From assembly GCF_014649015.1 (NCBI RefSeq), contig NZ_BMSF01000004.1, positions 310,001-374,000 of the forward strand: 64,000 bases of DNA, given 5' to 3'. A program made the position numbers and the translations under genes. The first letter of the stretch is position 1. Each line of letters starts with the position of its first letter. The DNA comes from Streptomyces narbonensis (GTDB lineage Bacteria; Actinomycetota; Actinomycetes; Streptomycetales; Streptomycetaceae). Below are positions 16,716 to 24,481 of the stretch, one piece after another. The notes beneath the pieces were generated by a model. The model was not told the origin of the DNA, ran no database searches, and saw only the letters and a list, made by a program, of their open reading frames with translations.

Positions 16716-17264
16716 GTGACAGCCATCGAAGATCTCGTTCACCGCGTGGCGGCGAAGGCCAGGGCCACCACAACGACGCTGCCTCCCACCGCGAGCGCCG
16801 AAGAGGTGGCTTCGGCAGAGGCAGCCCTCGGCTTCCCGCTCCCGCCCTTGCTGGCGAGCCTGTACCGGGAGGTGGCCAACGGCGGCTACGGCCCCGACTA
16901 CCAGCTTCTTCCGCTGGTCGGACCGGGACGCACGGCGCTGAGCGAGTACCAGTCCGAACGCTCCGCCTCGGCCAGGGACAAGACACCGTGCTGGCCGGCA
17001 GGCGTCCTGCCGATCCTCGACTGGGGCTGCGCGATGTACGCCGCGGTCGACTGCCTCAGCGAAACCGCCACGGTGCTCCTCTTCGAGCCGAACGCCATCG
17101 ACGAGGACGGCGCCACCGCTTGGTTCGTCGACGCCGAGAGCCTGGCCGGATGGCTCGAAACCTGGCTCACCGGAACAGGGTGGTACCGGGAGGACGCCCA
17201 TGAGCACGACGACGTGGCGCAGCCGACGCCATGGCAGCATGCTGCCGCCCGGATCGCGGGGTGA
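16716..17264 (+). CDS. SMI1/KNR4-family protein
   Basis: 182 residues. The SMI1/KNR4 pattern is visible in SAEEVASAEAALGFPLPPLL, ASLYREVANGGYGPDYQLLP, and PILDWGCAMYAAVDC, followed by the acidic strand LFEPNAIDEDG. Family members are frequent immunity proteins against polymorphic toxins, but also occur as general scaffold proteins. No toxin gene is adjacent; the divergent neighbour is the Mrr-TerD nuclease fusion. GTG start after GATCACGAAC, with no strong ribosome site. Confidence 0.8.
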   Translation: MTAIEDLVHRVAAKARATTTTLPPTASAEEVASAEAALGFPLPPLLASLYREVANGGYGPDYQLLPLVGPGRTALSEYQSERSASARDKTPCWPAGVLPILDWGCAMYAAVDCLSETATVLLFEPNAIDEDGATAWFVDAESLAGWLETWLTGTGWYREDAHEHDDVAQPTPWQHAAARIAG

Positions 17265-17321
17265 CGCCGAAGACCCCCGCATGACATGGAGGCCACAGGA
17301 CAGCGGGGTGGCGACAGCGGG

Positions 17322-17831
17322 TCAGCACCAGGCGAATCCGTCATGGCTGGCCGTGATGTCCAGGCCGTAGTTTCCGTCGCTGTCGCCGAGATCGCTGGGG
17401 AACCACACAGAGAGGTGGGCGGTGGTGCCCGCGACGGGCTTCACGAAACAGAGCGATGAGGTGTCGACCGCGAGGCTGTCGGGCGCCGGGGCCGGCGAAG
17501 GATCGGCGCTCGCGAGTCGCCAGCCGTCTTCCGCGGCGACCTGGCGGTAGAAGGACAGCACGTCGGCCCGGGATGTCGAGTACTGGTAGTACTGCCCGGC
17601 GTAGGCGAAGCCGTCATCCTCGTCGCATCCGGAGTAGCGATCGTCCTGCGTCTGTGTCCGTTTCGGGTGCGCGTCGAGGATGGACAGGGACGCCAGGGTC
17701 GGCGCGAGTTCCTGGTCGGCTCGGGTACAGCCGTAGAGCCCACCCGACAGCGCCCACACCCCCGTTGCCGCGAGGACGGCCATCCCGCCCGCGCCGACGA
17801 GAACCGGCACGGCCACTCTCCTCAACTTCAT
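17322..17831 (-). CDS. Membrane-anchored extracytoplasmic protein, 169 aa
   Basis: MKLRRVAVPVLVGAGGMAVL begins an N-terminal hydrophobic helix (residues 6-30) with no lipobox, so it is a membrane anchor or uncleaved signal. The remaining 135 residues look external and contain cysteines at GCTRAD, SGCDEDDG, LCFVKP and the C-terminal FAWC. FYRQVAAEDGWRLAS resembles a recurrent actinobacterial domain of unknown function. It is the last chromosomal gene before the island boundary. Confidence 0.7.
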   Translation of the reverse strand: MKLRRVAVPVLVGAGGMAVLAATGVWALSGGLYGCTRADQELAPTLASLSILDAHPKRTQTQDDRYSGCDEDDGFAYAGQYYQYSTSRADVLSFYRQVAAEDGWRLASADPSPAPAPDSLAVDTSSLCFVKPVAGTTAHLSVWFPSDLGDSDGNYGLDITASHDGFAWC

Positions 17832-18227
17832 GGCGCGGAGCGTAGCCCAGGAGATCAGCGAGGCAGGGCGGCGCCCAGGAATCAACGGGCGCTCACACGC
17901 GGGGCCGTTGTCAGTGCCGGCCTCTATGGTCGGCAACGCGCGGTCGGCTTCCGGGGGTTCCAGCCCTGAAGGGAATGGTTGCATCCCCGACCTGTCCGGG
18001 GGCGGCCCGGAGACTCGTCCGGGACCTAACCGACGGTCGGGCTTCGTCGATGGCCAGGAGAGACCTGCCAGCGCCGACCGCGCACCACCCCTTGCGACGG
18101 GCACCACCCGATCCGCCCGAGCAGCGCCCAGCCCGCGAGGCAGAGCCTTCCGGCACGCAGGCGGCACGACCATGATCACGCGAAAGGGCCGACGCCGGGA
18201 AACACACCCGACGCCGACCCTCTGCCT
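17832..18227. other. Gene-free spacer before the island left end
   Basis: About 396 bp upstream of the membrane-anchored protein gene up to the att repeat. I see no frame with convincing start, ribosome site and codon bias, and no RNA gene. It should contain the promoter of the 17831 gene and, in the uninterrupted chromosome, sequence downstream of tRNA-Thr. Confidence 0.5.
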
Positions 18228-18271
18228 AGAGCCCCCTGTCGGGTTCGAACCGACGACCCCCGCTTTACAAG
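18228..18271. repeat. attL: 44-bp copy of the tRNA-Thr 3' half
   Basis: The 44 bases are identical to 52707-52750, which include the anticodon-loop-to-3'-end half of tRNA-Thr. Identity stops abruptly on both sides (T versus C before, T versus A after). No 5' half of a tRNA follows here, so it is not a functional tRNA. This is the expected left attachment site of an element integrated in the tRNA gene. Confidence 0.92.
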
Positions 18272-18385
18272 TCCTGGACGGAGTCGGGTGGGTGGTGCCG
18301 GGCGGTGTTGAACCGTCCGGCACCGCCAGGTCAGAGGGCCTGTGCGGTGCCGCGCGATCCGGACGGGAACCGACTGTGCCGGTAC

Positions 18386-18410
18386 GTCCGCTCACGCATC
18401 GCTCACGCAT
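18386..18410. repeat. Left arm-type repeat shared with island right end
   Basis: GTCCGCTCACGCA is followed by TCGCTCACGCAT, giving two tandem CGCTCACGCA units. The same pattern, in the same orientation, occurs at 52605-52628 near the other end. Such paired repeats inside both ends of an element are what tyrosine integrase arm-binding sites look like; this role is inferred. Confidence 0.45.
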
Positions 18411-18500
18411 TGAGGCGGGAAGCGTCTACGTCGACGCGTTCACGATCCGCATCGCTGTGCCCGCTTGGCGTCGTTGCCGCCGGGAAGCGGGTTGGTGGGG

Positions 18501-18546
18501 CCAGATCCTGCCCGTCAGGTCCGCCAACGCGACGGACAGGATCTGG
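18501..18546 (-). terminator. Hairpin terminator of the arsC2-arsC-arsT operon
   Basis: CCAGATCCTG-C-CCGTC pairs with GACGG-A-CAGGATCTGG, a 15-bp stem with one mismatch around a 14-nt loop. It lies about 60 bp beyond the arsT stop in the direction of transcription. Confidence 0.65.
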
Positions 18547-18603
18547 GGTTCATGAGAGAGACCGCTGGCGAGGGCACCGCCGGAGCCGGTCTCTGCGGCT
18601 GGC

Positions 18604-19602
18604 TCAGACCGTGGCCGGGACGCTTTCCGGGGTCTTGGCGCTGTCTGCGAGGGCGGCAAGAAAACGCTCCGTGTCCAGAGCGGCCTGGCAGCCACTGGCG
18701 GCGGCGGTGATGGCCTGGCGGTATGTGTGGTCGACGACGTCGCCGGCTGCGAAGACGCCGGGGAGGTTCGTACGGGTGGAGGGCGCCTCGACCTTGATGT
18801 AGCCCTCGTCGTCCAGGTCGACCTGGTCGGTGAAGAGCTCGGTGCGCGGGTCGTGGCCGATGGCGATGAACAGGCCGGTGACCGCTAGGTCGCGGGTCTT
18901 GCCGGTAAAGGTGTCGCGCAGGGTGACGCCGGCGAGCATGCCGTTGTCAGCCTTGATCTCGGCGATCTCGCTGTCGAAGGCGAAGGAGATCTTGTCGTCG
19001 GCGAAGGCGCGGTTCTGCATGGCCTTCGAGGCGCGCAGGGTCGAGCGGCGGTGCACCACGGTCACGGAGCGGGCGAAGCGGGTGAGGAAGGTGGCTTCCT
19101 CCATGGCGGTGTCGCCGCCGCCGACCACGACGATGTCGCGGTCGCGGAAGAAGAAGCCGTCGCAGGTGGCGCACCAGGAGACGCCGCGGCCCGAGAGCTC
19201 GTCCTCATTCGGGAGGCCGAGCTTGCGGTAGCCGGAGCCGGTCGCGATGATCACGGCCTTGGCACGGTGGACGGTGCCTTCGGAGTCGGTGACTTCCTTG
19301 ATGTCTCCCGTCAGGTCGACGGAGATGACGTCGTCGTCGACCATCTCGGCACCGAAGCGCTCGGCCTGGGCCCGCATGTTGTCCATGAGGTCGGGGCCGT
19401 CGATGCCGGTGGGGAAGCCGGGGAAGTTCTCGACCTCGGTCGTGGTGGTGAGGGAACCGCCGACGAAGATCGAGCTGCCGAAGAGCAGGGGCCTGAGCTG
19501 GGCGCGTGCCGTGTAGAGGGCGGCGGTGTATCCGGCGGGGCCGGAGCCTATGACGATGACCTCCCGGACGTCGTCACCGGTGGTCGCGGTCGGGTCGGTC
19601 AC
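18604..19602 (-). CDS. arsT: Thioredoxin reductase-like ArsT
   Basis: A 332-residue low-molecular-weight thioredoxin reductase. It has the FAD site [20 protein letters not shown], the redox centre [10 protein letters not shown] with Cys144/Cys147, the NADPH site [19 protein letters not shown] and the closing [14 protein letters not shown]. In Streptomyces arsenic clusters this enzyme, ArsT, regenerates reductant for the arsenate reductase. The GTG at 19602 lies 10 nt after AGGAGG; the GTG at 19611 overlaps the arsC stop but is only one base from that site, so the downstream start is preferred. Third gene of a leftward operon after two arsC-type genes. Confidence 0.88.
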   Translation of the reverse strand: MTDPTATTGDDVREVIVIGSGPAGYTAALYTARAQLRPLLFGSSIFVGGSLTTTTEVENFPGFPTGIDGPDLMDNMRAQAERFGAEMVDDDVISVDLTGDIKEVTDSEGTVHRAKAVIIATGSGYRKLGLPNEDELSGRGVSWCATCDGFFFRDRDIVVVGGGDTAMEEATFLTRFARSVTVVHRRSTLRASKAMQNRAFADDKISFAFDSEIAEIKADNGMLAGVTLRDTFTGKTRDLAVTGLFIAIGHDPRTELFTDQVDLDDEGYIKVEAPSTRTNLPGVFAAGDVVDHTYRQAITAAASGCQAALDTERFLAALADSAKTPESVPATV

Positions 19603-19607
19603 TGAGG

Positions 19608-20027
19608 TCACGCCTCCTGCTTCGCGTCGATCTCGGCGATGAGGCCCTCGATCAGAACCTTGATCTCGTCGCGGATCGGGCGGACGGCCTCGACACCCTG
19701 GCCGGCCGGGTCCTCCAGGGCCCAGTCGAGGTACTTCTTGCCCGGGAAGATCGGGCACGCGTCGCCGCAGCCCATGGTGATGACGTAGTCCGACGCCTGC
19801 ACGGCCTCGGTCGTGAGGACCTTCGGCTTCTGGTCGGAGATGTCGACGCCGACCTCCCGCATCGCCTCGACCGCGGCCGGGTTGACCTGGTCGCCCGGGA
19901 TCGAGCCGGCGGAGCGGACCTCGATCCGGTCTCCGGCGAGGTGGTTGAGGAATCCGGCGGCCATCTGGGAGCGGCCCGCGTTGTGGACGCAGACGAAGAG
20001 CACGGAGGCGAGCGGAGCGGTGGTCAT
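19608..20027 (-). CDS. arsC: Arsenate reductase, LMW-phosphatase type
   Basis: 139 residues of the thioredoxin-coupled ArsC class. The P-loop CVHNAGRSQ (Cys13, Arg19) is the arsenate-binding CX5R, and MGCGDACP (Cys87, Cys91) provides the resolving cysteines. The fold is that of low-molecular-weight tyrosine phosphatases. It reduces As(V) to As(III) in the cytoplasm for export by Acr3. ATG start with a GGAAG-type ribosome site; followed within a few bases by arsT, which probably re-reduces its partner thioredoxin. Confidence 0.92.
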   Translation of the reverse strand: MTTAPLASVLFVCVHNAGRSQMAAGFLNHLAGDRIEVRSAGSIPGDQVNPAAVEAMREVGVDISDQKPKVLTTEAVQASDYVITMGCGDACPIFPGKKYLDWALEDPAGQGVEAVRPIRDEIKVLIEGLIAEIDAKQEA

Positions 20028-20077
20028 CGGTTCTTCCTTCGGGCAGGGGCGGAGCGTGATGCGGGTACGGGGGAGCT

Positions 20078-20716
20078 TCAGATGCCGGGCAGGCTGTCCA
20101 GCAGGGCGGTGATCCGGGCGTCGATGGCGTCCCGGATGGAGCGCACGACCGCGATCGGGGCGCCATCGGGATCGGGGACGGGCCAGTCCAGGTACCGGTG
20201 ACCGGGGACCACGGGGCAGGCGTCGCCGCAGCCCATGGTGATCACGGTGTCGGCGCCCTGGACGACCTCGTCGGTCAACGGCTTCGGGTAGGCGTCGTCG
20301 AGTGCGACCCCGGCTTCGGTGAGGGCCTGGACCACGTGCGGGTCGACGGCGCCTGCCGGGTGGGTACCGGCCGAGGAGACGGTCACGATGTCACCGGCCC
20401 GGTGGGCCAGCAGGGCTGCGGCCATCTGGGAGCGGCCTGCGTTGTGGCTGCACACGAAGAGCACCCGCGGCCGGCCACCACTGGCGACGGGGTTCTCGAC
20501 GTGGGCGAGTGCGTCCAGGCGTTCCGCTGCGAACCGCTCGGCCAGCACCACTAGGTGGGTGCGGACCTGCGCGTTCGCGGCGAGCTGCTTGTAGGAGTCG
20601 GCAACCAGGCGTTGCACCGTCTCCACCGCGCAGCGGCCCTGGTGGCGCACGGCGAGGCGGGCGACACCCGCCGCCAGGCGTTCGTCGGGAAGGACCGGCT
20701 GCGAGGACGCGGCCAT
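20078..20716 (-). CDS. Arsenate reductase-like protein with N-terminal helical domain
   Basis: 212 residues. The C-terminal half is a second ArsC of the same class, with [15 protein letters not shown] (Cys89 in CX5R) and the MGCGDACP motif. The N-terminal 80 residues form a separate, probably three-helix, domain ([20 protein letters not shown], then [20 protein letters not shown]), a fusion seen in actinobacterial phosphatase-like ArsC proteins. Start: ATG at 20716 lies eight bases after GGGG; a GTG directly upstream is also possible. First gene of the leftward ars operon, divergent from arsR. Confidence 0.86.
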   Translation of the reverse strand: MAASSQPVLPDERLAAGVARLAVRHQGRCAVETVQRLVADSYKQLAANAQVRTHLVVLAERFAAERLDALAHVENPVASGGRPRVLFVCSHNAGRSQMAAALLAHRAGDIVTVSSAGTHPAGAVDPHVVQALTEAGVALDDAYPKPLTDEVVQGADTVITMGCGDACPVVPGHRYLDWPVPDPDGAPIAVVRSIRDAIDARITALLDSLPGI

Positions 20717-20763
20717 CACGGGAACCCCTTTCAGCGAACTCGAACAGATCAGCCCCAGCTGGT

Positions 20764-20779
20764 ATCAGCAGCAGGTGAT
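20764..20779. promoter_or_regulatory. Candidate ArsR operator in arsC2/arsR divergent region
   Basis: ATCA (20764-20767) and TGAT (20776-20779) form an inverted repeat with an 8-bp spacer, 17 bp before the arsR start and 47 bp before arsC2. TATCAG recurs 20 bp downstream. ArsR/SmtB repressors commonly bind such ATCA-TGAT dyads, so one site could control both transcripts. Confidence 0.4.
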
Positions 20780-20795
20780 GTGACAGTATCAGTCC

Positions 20796-21104
20796 ATGAT
20801 GACGTCAGTCGACACTGACCTGATCCGGGTTCTGGCCGATCCCCTCAGGCTTCAGATCGTGACCCTGCTCGCCCGCGAGACGCTGTGCACCTCTCACCTC
20901 GTGGAGGAGACGGGCGCCAAGCAGACCAACCTCTCCAACCACCTGAAGGTGCTGCGCGAGGCGGGTGTCGTGGAGACCGAGCCCTGCGGCCGGTTCACCT
21001 ACTACCGCCTGAAGCCGGACGTCATCGAAGCCCTGGCCGGCCAGTTCGCCGCCCTTGCCGCCACCGCCCGCGATTCCGCCGACTCCAAGAGGGCCTGCCC
21101 GTGA
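20796..21104 (+). CDS. arsR: ArsR-family arsenite-responsive repressor
   Basis: 102 residues with a winged helix: VLADPLRLQIVTLLARETLC, then TSHLVEETGAKQTNLSNHLK as the recognition helix-turn-helix, and the wing CGRFTYYRL. Cysteines in ETLCTSH and TEPCGRF could bind As(III); the spacing differs from the classic ELCVCDL motif. Two ATG codons stand in tandem at the start. The stop overlaps the acr3 start (GTGA), so regulator and pump are translationally coupled, and the divergent arsC2 promoter is close enough to be co-regulated. Confidence 0.9.
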   Translation: MMTSVDTDLIRVLADPLRLQIVTLLARETLCTSHLVEETGAKQTNLSNHLKVLREAGVVETEPCGRFTYYRLKPDVIEALAGQFAALAATARDSADSKRACP

Positions 21105-22186
21105 CCCCCACCACCCCCGCGACCACCGCCCCGGACACGTCCGTGGTCGCGAAGCTGTCGACGCTCGACCGCTTCCTCGCCGTCTGGATCCTCCTGGCCA
21201 TGGGCCTCGGGCTCGGGCTCGGACGGCTGATCCCCGGCCTGAACGACGCGCTCGCCAAGGTCGAGATCGGCGGCATCTCCCTGCCGATCGCGGTCGGCCT
21301 GCTGATCATGATGTACCCGGTGCTGGCCAAAGTCCGCTACGACAAGCTCGACGCCGTCACCGGCGACAAGAAGCTCATGGTCTCCTCGCTGGTGATCAAC
21401 TGGGTCCTCGGCCCGGCGCTCATGTTCGCGCTGGCGTGGATCTTCCTGCCGGACCTGCCCGAGTACCGAACCGGCCTGATCATCGTGGGCCTGGCCCGCT
21501 GCATCGCCATGGTCATCATCTGGAACGACCTCGCCTGCGGCGACCGCGAGGCCGCCGCCGTCCTCGTCGCCCTGAACTCCGTCTTCCAGGTCATCGCCTT
21601 CGGACTCCTGGGCTGGTTCTACCTCGACCTGCTGCCCGGATGGCTCGGCCTCGGCGAGGGCGAGACGCTCGACATCTCCATGTGGAAAATCGCCCTCAAC
21701 GTCGTCATCTTCCTCGGCATCCCGCTCGTCGCCGGCTTCCTCACCCGCCGCATCGGCGAGAAGAAGATGGGCCGCGAGTCCTACGAGCAGAAGTTCCTGC
21801 CCAAGATCGGCCCCTGGGCCCTCTACGGCCTGCTCTTCACGATCGTCATCCTCTTCGCGCTGCAGGGTAAGACCATCACCTCGCAGCCCCTGGACGTCGC
21901 CCGCATCGCGCTGCCGCTCCTCGTCTACTTCGCGGTGATGTGGTTCGGCACGTTCCTGCTCGGCAAGGCGATCGGCCTGAACTACGACCGCACGGCGACC
22001 CTGGCGTTCACGGCGGCGGGCAACAACTTCGAGCTCGCCATCGCGGTCGCCATCGCCACCTTCGGCGTCACCTCCGGCCAGGCCCTGTCCGGCGTCGTCG
22101 GCCCGCTCATCGAGGTCCCCGTCCTGGTCGCGCTCGTCTATGTGTCGCTGGCCTGGCGCAAGAAGTTCGCCCCCGCTCAGCAGTAG
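21101..22186 (+). CDS. acr3: ACR3-family arsenite efflux transporter
   Basis: 361 residues with about ten transmembrane helices. Conserved ACR3 features are present: PIAVGLLIMMYPVLAKVRYD near TM2, GLARCIAMVIIWNDLACGD around the essential TM4 cysteine, LNSVFQVIAFGLLGW, and the TM9-TM10 block AFTAAGNNFELAIAVAIA. It exports As(OH)3 using the proton motive force at the cytoplasmic membrane. GTG start overlapping the arsR stop. The gene is followed by a 14-bp perfect hairpin. Confidence 0.93.
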   Translation: MTPTTPATTAPDTSVVAKLSTLDRFLAVWILLAMGLGLGLGRLIPGLNDALAKVEIGGISLPIAVGLLIMMYPVLAKVRYDKLDAVTGDKKLMVSSLVINWVLGPALMFALAWIFLPDLPEYRTGLIIVGLARCIAMVIIWNDLACGDREAAAVLVALNSVFQVIAFGLLGWFYLDLLPGWLGLGEGETLDISMWKIALNVVIFLGIPLVAGFLTRRIGEKKMGRESYEQKFLPKIGPWALYGLLFTIVILFALQGKTITSQPLDVARIALPLLVYFAVMWFGTFLLGKAIGLNYDRTATLAFTAAGNNFELAIAVAIATFGVTSGQALSGVVGPLIEVPVLVALVYVSLAWRKKFAPAQQ

Positions 22187-22207
22187 CAGCCCACCCGCGT
22201 CATCATC

Positions 22208-22240
22208 CGGTGTCCCGCCCCTGGACGGGGCGGGACACCG
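22208..22240 (+). terminator. 14-bp perfect hairpin after acr3
   Basis: CGGTGTCCCGCCCC (22208-22221) pairs with GGGGCGGGACACCG (22227-22240) around a 5-nt loop. It lies 25 bp upstream of arsO on the same strand, so it may attenuate rather than end the transcript or stabilise the acr3 mRNA. Confidence 0.7.
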
Positions 22241-22264
22241 CTGCCGAGAGAGGAAGGCCAGGGC

Positions 22265-23323
22265 ATGCACGAGACCGTGGACGTGGTCGTCATCGGCGGC
22301 GGACAGGCAGGACTCGCCGCCGGCTACCACCTACGCCGCGCGGGCCTCGACTTCATCATCCTCGACGGCCAGGACAGCCCGGGCGGTGCGTGGCAGCACA
22401 CCTGGGACTCCCTCCACCTCTTCTCCCCGGCCGCCTACTCCTCCCTGCCCGGCCGCCTCATGCCCCCGCAGCCGGGTGAGACCTACCCGGACGCGGCCCA
22501 CGTCGTCTCGTACCTCACCGAATACGAGCAGCGGTACGAACTCCCCGTCGTCCGACCGGTCAGGGTCGAAGCGGTCCACCGTGACGGCGAGTTCCTGCAC
22601 GTGGAGGCGGACACAGCCACCTGGCGCGCCCGTACGGTGGTCAGCGCGACCGGCACCTGGTGGCGCCCGTTCATCCCCGCGATCCCGGGCCGGGCGGAGT
22701 TCCGGGGCGCGCAGCTCCATACCGTCGAGTACCGCCGGCCTGCCGACTTCGCCGGACAACGAGTCGTGGTCGTCGGCGGCGGGAACTCCGGAGCGCAGAT
22801 CGCCGCCGACCTCGCGTACGACGCCGAGCTGACCTGGGTCACCCTCCGCGAACCGCGCTACCTTGCCGACGACATCGACGGCCGCGCCCTCTTCGACCAC
22901 GCCACCGCCCGCCGCCGCGCCCTCGACGACGGCCGTACGGACACGGGTGGCGTCGCCTCGCTGGGCGACATCGTCGCCGTACCGCCCGTGCGCGAGGCCC
23001 GCGACGCCGGACGCCTCAAGGCCCAGCCGATGTTCGCCCGCCTGACGGCGACGGGCGTGGAGTGGGCCGACGGCAACCGCGCCGACGCCGACGCGATCAT
23101 CTGGTGCACCGGTTTCCGTCCCGCCCTCTCCCACCTGGCCCCGCTCGGCCTGCGCGGACCTCGCGGCCACATCCCCACCGCGGGGACCCAGGCCCTCGGC
23201 GAGCCCCGCCTGCACCTCCTCGGCTACGGCGACTGGACCGGCCCGGCCTCCGCCACCCTCATCGGCGTCGGCCGCCCCGCACGTGACGCGGCCCGTGAGA
23301 TCTCGGAGCTGCTGGGGGCTTGA
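22265..23323 (+). CDS. arsO: ArsO-type flavin monooxygenase
   Basis: 352 residues with two Rossmann sites: FAD at VVVIGGGQAGLAAGYHLRRA and NADPH at RVVVVGGGNSGAQIAADLA. FSPAAYSSLPG and GTWWRPFIPAIPG lie between them, as in the group of single-component flavin monooxygenases found in Streptomyces ars clusters as arsO. Its chemical role in arsenic resistance is not settled. Co-directional with arsR-acr3 and preceded by AGAGAGGAAGG. Its stop codon overlaps the -35 element of the MerR promoter that follows. Confidence 0.82.
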   Translation: MHETVDVVVIGGGQAGLAAGYHLRRAGLDFIILDGQDSPGGAWQHTWDSLHLFSPAAYSSLPGRLMPPQPGETYPDAAHVVSYLTEYEQRYELPVVRPVRVEAVHRDGEFLHVEADTATWRARTVVSATGTWWRPFIPAIPGRAEFRGAQLHTVEYRRPADFAGQRVVVVGGGNSGAQIAADLAYDAELTWVTLREPRYLADDIDGRALFDHATARRRALDDGRTDTGGVASLGDIVAVPPVREARDAGRLKAQPMFARLTATGVEWADGNRADADAIIWCTGFRPALSHLAPLGLRGPRGHIPTAGTQALGEPRLHLLGYGDWTGPASATLIGVGRPARDAAREISELLGA

Positions 23324-23350
23324 CCTTCAAGTCGACTTGAAGGTTTACGT
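23320..23350 (+). promoter_or_regulatory. MerR-type promoter with 22-bp palindromic operator
   Basis: TTGACC (23320-23325) and TTACGT (23345-23350) are separated by 19 bp, the stretched spacing typical of MerR-activated promoters. Between them lies a perfect palindrome at 23323-23344 with arms ACCTTCAAGTC and GACTTGAAGGT. The MerR-fusion gene starts 8 bp downstream, so the transcript would be nearly leaderless. Confidence 0.8.
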
Positions 23351-23357
23351 TCGAGGC

Positions 23358-24149
23358 ATGAGCACTCTGCGGATCTCCCAGCTGGCCGAACGCTCCGGCG
23401 TTCGCCCCTCCACGCTGCGGTTCTACGAGTCGGCCGGGCTGTTGCCGGCCGAGCGCACCGCGGCCGGCTACCGCCTCTACGACGAGGGGTCGGTGGAGCG
23501 CCTGGCCTTCATCTCCTCCGCCAAACTGCTGGGGCTCGCGCTGGAGGACATTCGCGACCTCCTCGACGTGCGGGACGAGGGAGTGTGCGCGGCGGTGCGG
23601 GCCCGGATGGTGCCGATGGTCGCCGACCGGATCGCGGACGCGGACCGGCGAGCGGCCGAGCTGGCGGCGTTCTCCGCCCACCTGGCCGGGGTGCACGAGC
23701 AGCTGGCCGGTCCGGCTCCGGCGGGCGCCTGCGGCCCGGACTGCGGCTGCACCAGCGAGAGCAGCGTGCCGGGCCCCGTCCTGATCGAACTGTCGCCGAC
23801 CCGTCCACCGGTCCCGGACTCCGTACCCTCTGAGGCCGGGGAGCCGTGGCGCGAGACGCCGGTGGCATGCACCCTGAACGGCGACGAGCTGGGGGAGCGC
23901 ACCGCGCAGTTGCAGGACCTCGTCGCCCGGGCCACCACACGCGAAGAGGTCTCGGACGGGGTGCGCCTAACCTTCCCCGGAACCCCTGAGCTGGCCGCCG
24001 AGGTCGCTTCGCTGGCTGCGGCCGAACAGGGATGCTGCGCCTTCTTCGACTTCACCCTGCACCTGACCCCCTCCTCACTGGAACTGACCGTGCGCGCCCC
24101 CGAGGCCGCCGGATCCCTGCTGGCCGACCTCTTCGGAGCCGCCTCGTGA
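23358..24149 (+). CDS. MerR-family regulator with Cys-rich hinge and extra C-terminal domain
   Basis: 263 residues. Residues 1-75 are a MerR HTH (RISQLAERSGVRPSTLRFYE, SAGLLPAERTAAGYRLYDEG), followed by the long dimerisation helix. A cysteine cluster (ACGPDCGCTSES) near residue 130 is a likely metal-binding hinge. The last 95 residues form a domain not present in classical MerR, ending in AEQGCCAFFDFTLHLTP and APEAAGSLLADLFG, with a vicinal Cys pair. It probably senses a thiophilic metal or metalloid and activates its own operon, which continues with a MerT/MerF-like protein and a transporter. The next gene overlaps by GTGA. Confidence 0.82.
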   Translation: MSTLRISQLAERSGVRPSTLRFYESAGLLPAERTAAGYRLYDEGSVERLAFISSAKLLGLALEDIRDLLDVRDEGVCAAVRARMVPMVADRIADADRRAAELAAFSAHLAGVHEQLAGPAPAGACGPDCGCTSESSVPGPVLIELSPTRPPVPDSVPSEAGEPWRETPVACTLNGDELGERTAQLQDLVARATTREEVSDGVRLTFPGTPELAAEVASLAAAEQGCCAFFDFTLHLTPSSLELTVRAPEAAGSLLADLFGAAS

Positions 24150-24481
24150 CCACCTCGTACCCCTCTGGGAAGTCGTCCTCCGGGAAGCCTTCCTCCGGCA
24201 AGTCCGTGCTCGGTGCCGGCCTGCTCGCTGTGGCCGCCTGCGCAGTGTGCTGCGCGGGGCCCCTCCTGGCCGTGCTGGGCAGCCTTGGTGTCGCGTCCGC
24301 CATCGGCGCGCTCTGGGCACCGGTGCTCGCCGTCCTCGCGGTCGCCGCCGTCGTGGCGGCCGTGTGGGTGCACCGGCGCAGGAAGCGGAGGTCCGCCTGC
24401 CATGCCGGGCCTGCCAGCGTCGATGTGGGCATGCCCACCCGCATCCCGCCCGGCACCGGCTCAGACCGCTTGCCACAATGA
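24146..24481 (+). CDS. MerT/MerF-like small membrane protein with vicinal cysteines
   Basis: 111 residues. After a Ser/Gly/Lys-rich start (two SSGKPSSGKS-like repeats), TM1 at about 20-48 contains ACAVCCAGPLLAVLGSLG, the vicinal Cys pair in a helix that defines mercuric-ion transporters of the MerT/MerF/MerC type. TM2 at about 54-76 is followed by a basic cytoplasmic RRRKRRS and another Cys. Probable role: uptake of Hg(II) or transfer of a related soft metal across the membrane. Both neighbours are translationally coupled to it. The exact subfamily is unclear. Confidence 0.7.
   Translation: MTTSYPSGKSSSGKPSSGKSVLGAGLLAVAACAVCCAGPLLAVLGSLGVASAIGALWAPVLAVLAVAAVVAAVWVHRRRKRRSACHAGPASVDVGMPTRIPPGTGSDRLPQ

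Larger units (their letters stand above)
18272..18603. other. Island left-end non-coding region
   Basis: 332 bp between attL and the end of arsT. It holds an imperfect inverted repeat at 18294-18325 (GGTGCCGG with CCGGCACC), the tandem CGCTCACGCAT repeats at 18386-18410 and a terminator-like hairpin at 18501-18546. I see no protein gene in it. Confidence 0.55.

Noticed and set aside
18228..18300. Apparent tRNA gene at the left end
   Set aside because: Only the 3' half (44 bp) is present; the next bases cannot form the anticodon stem partner, D arm or acceptor 5' strand. It is the att repeat.
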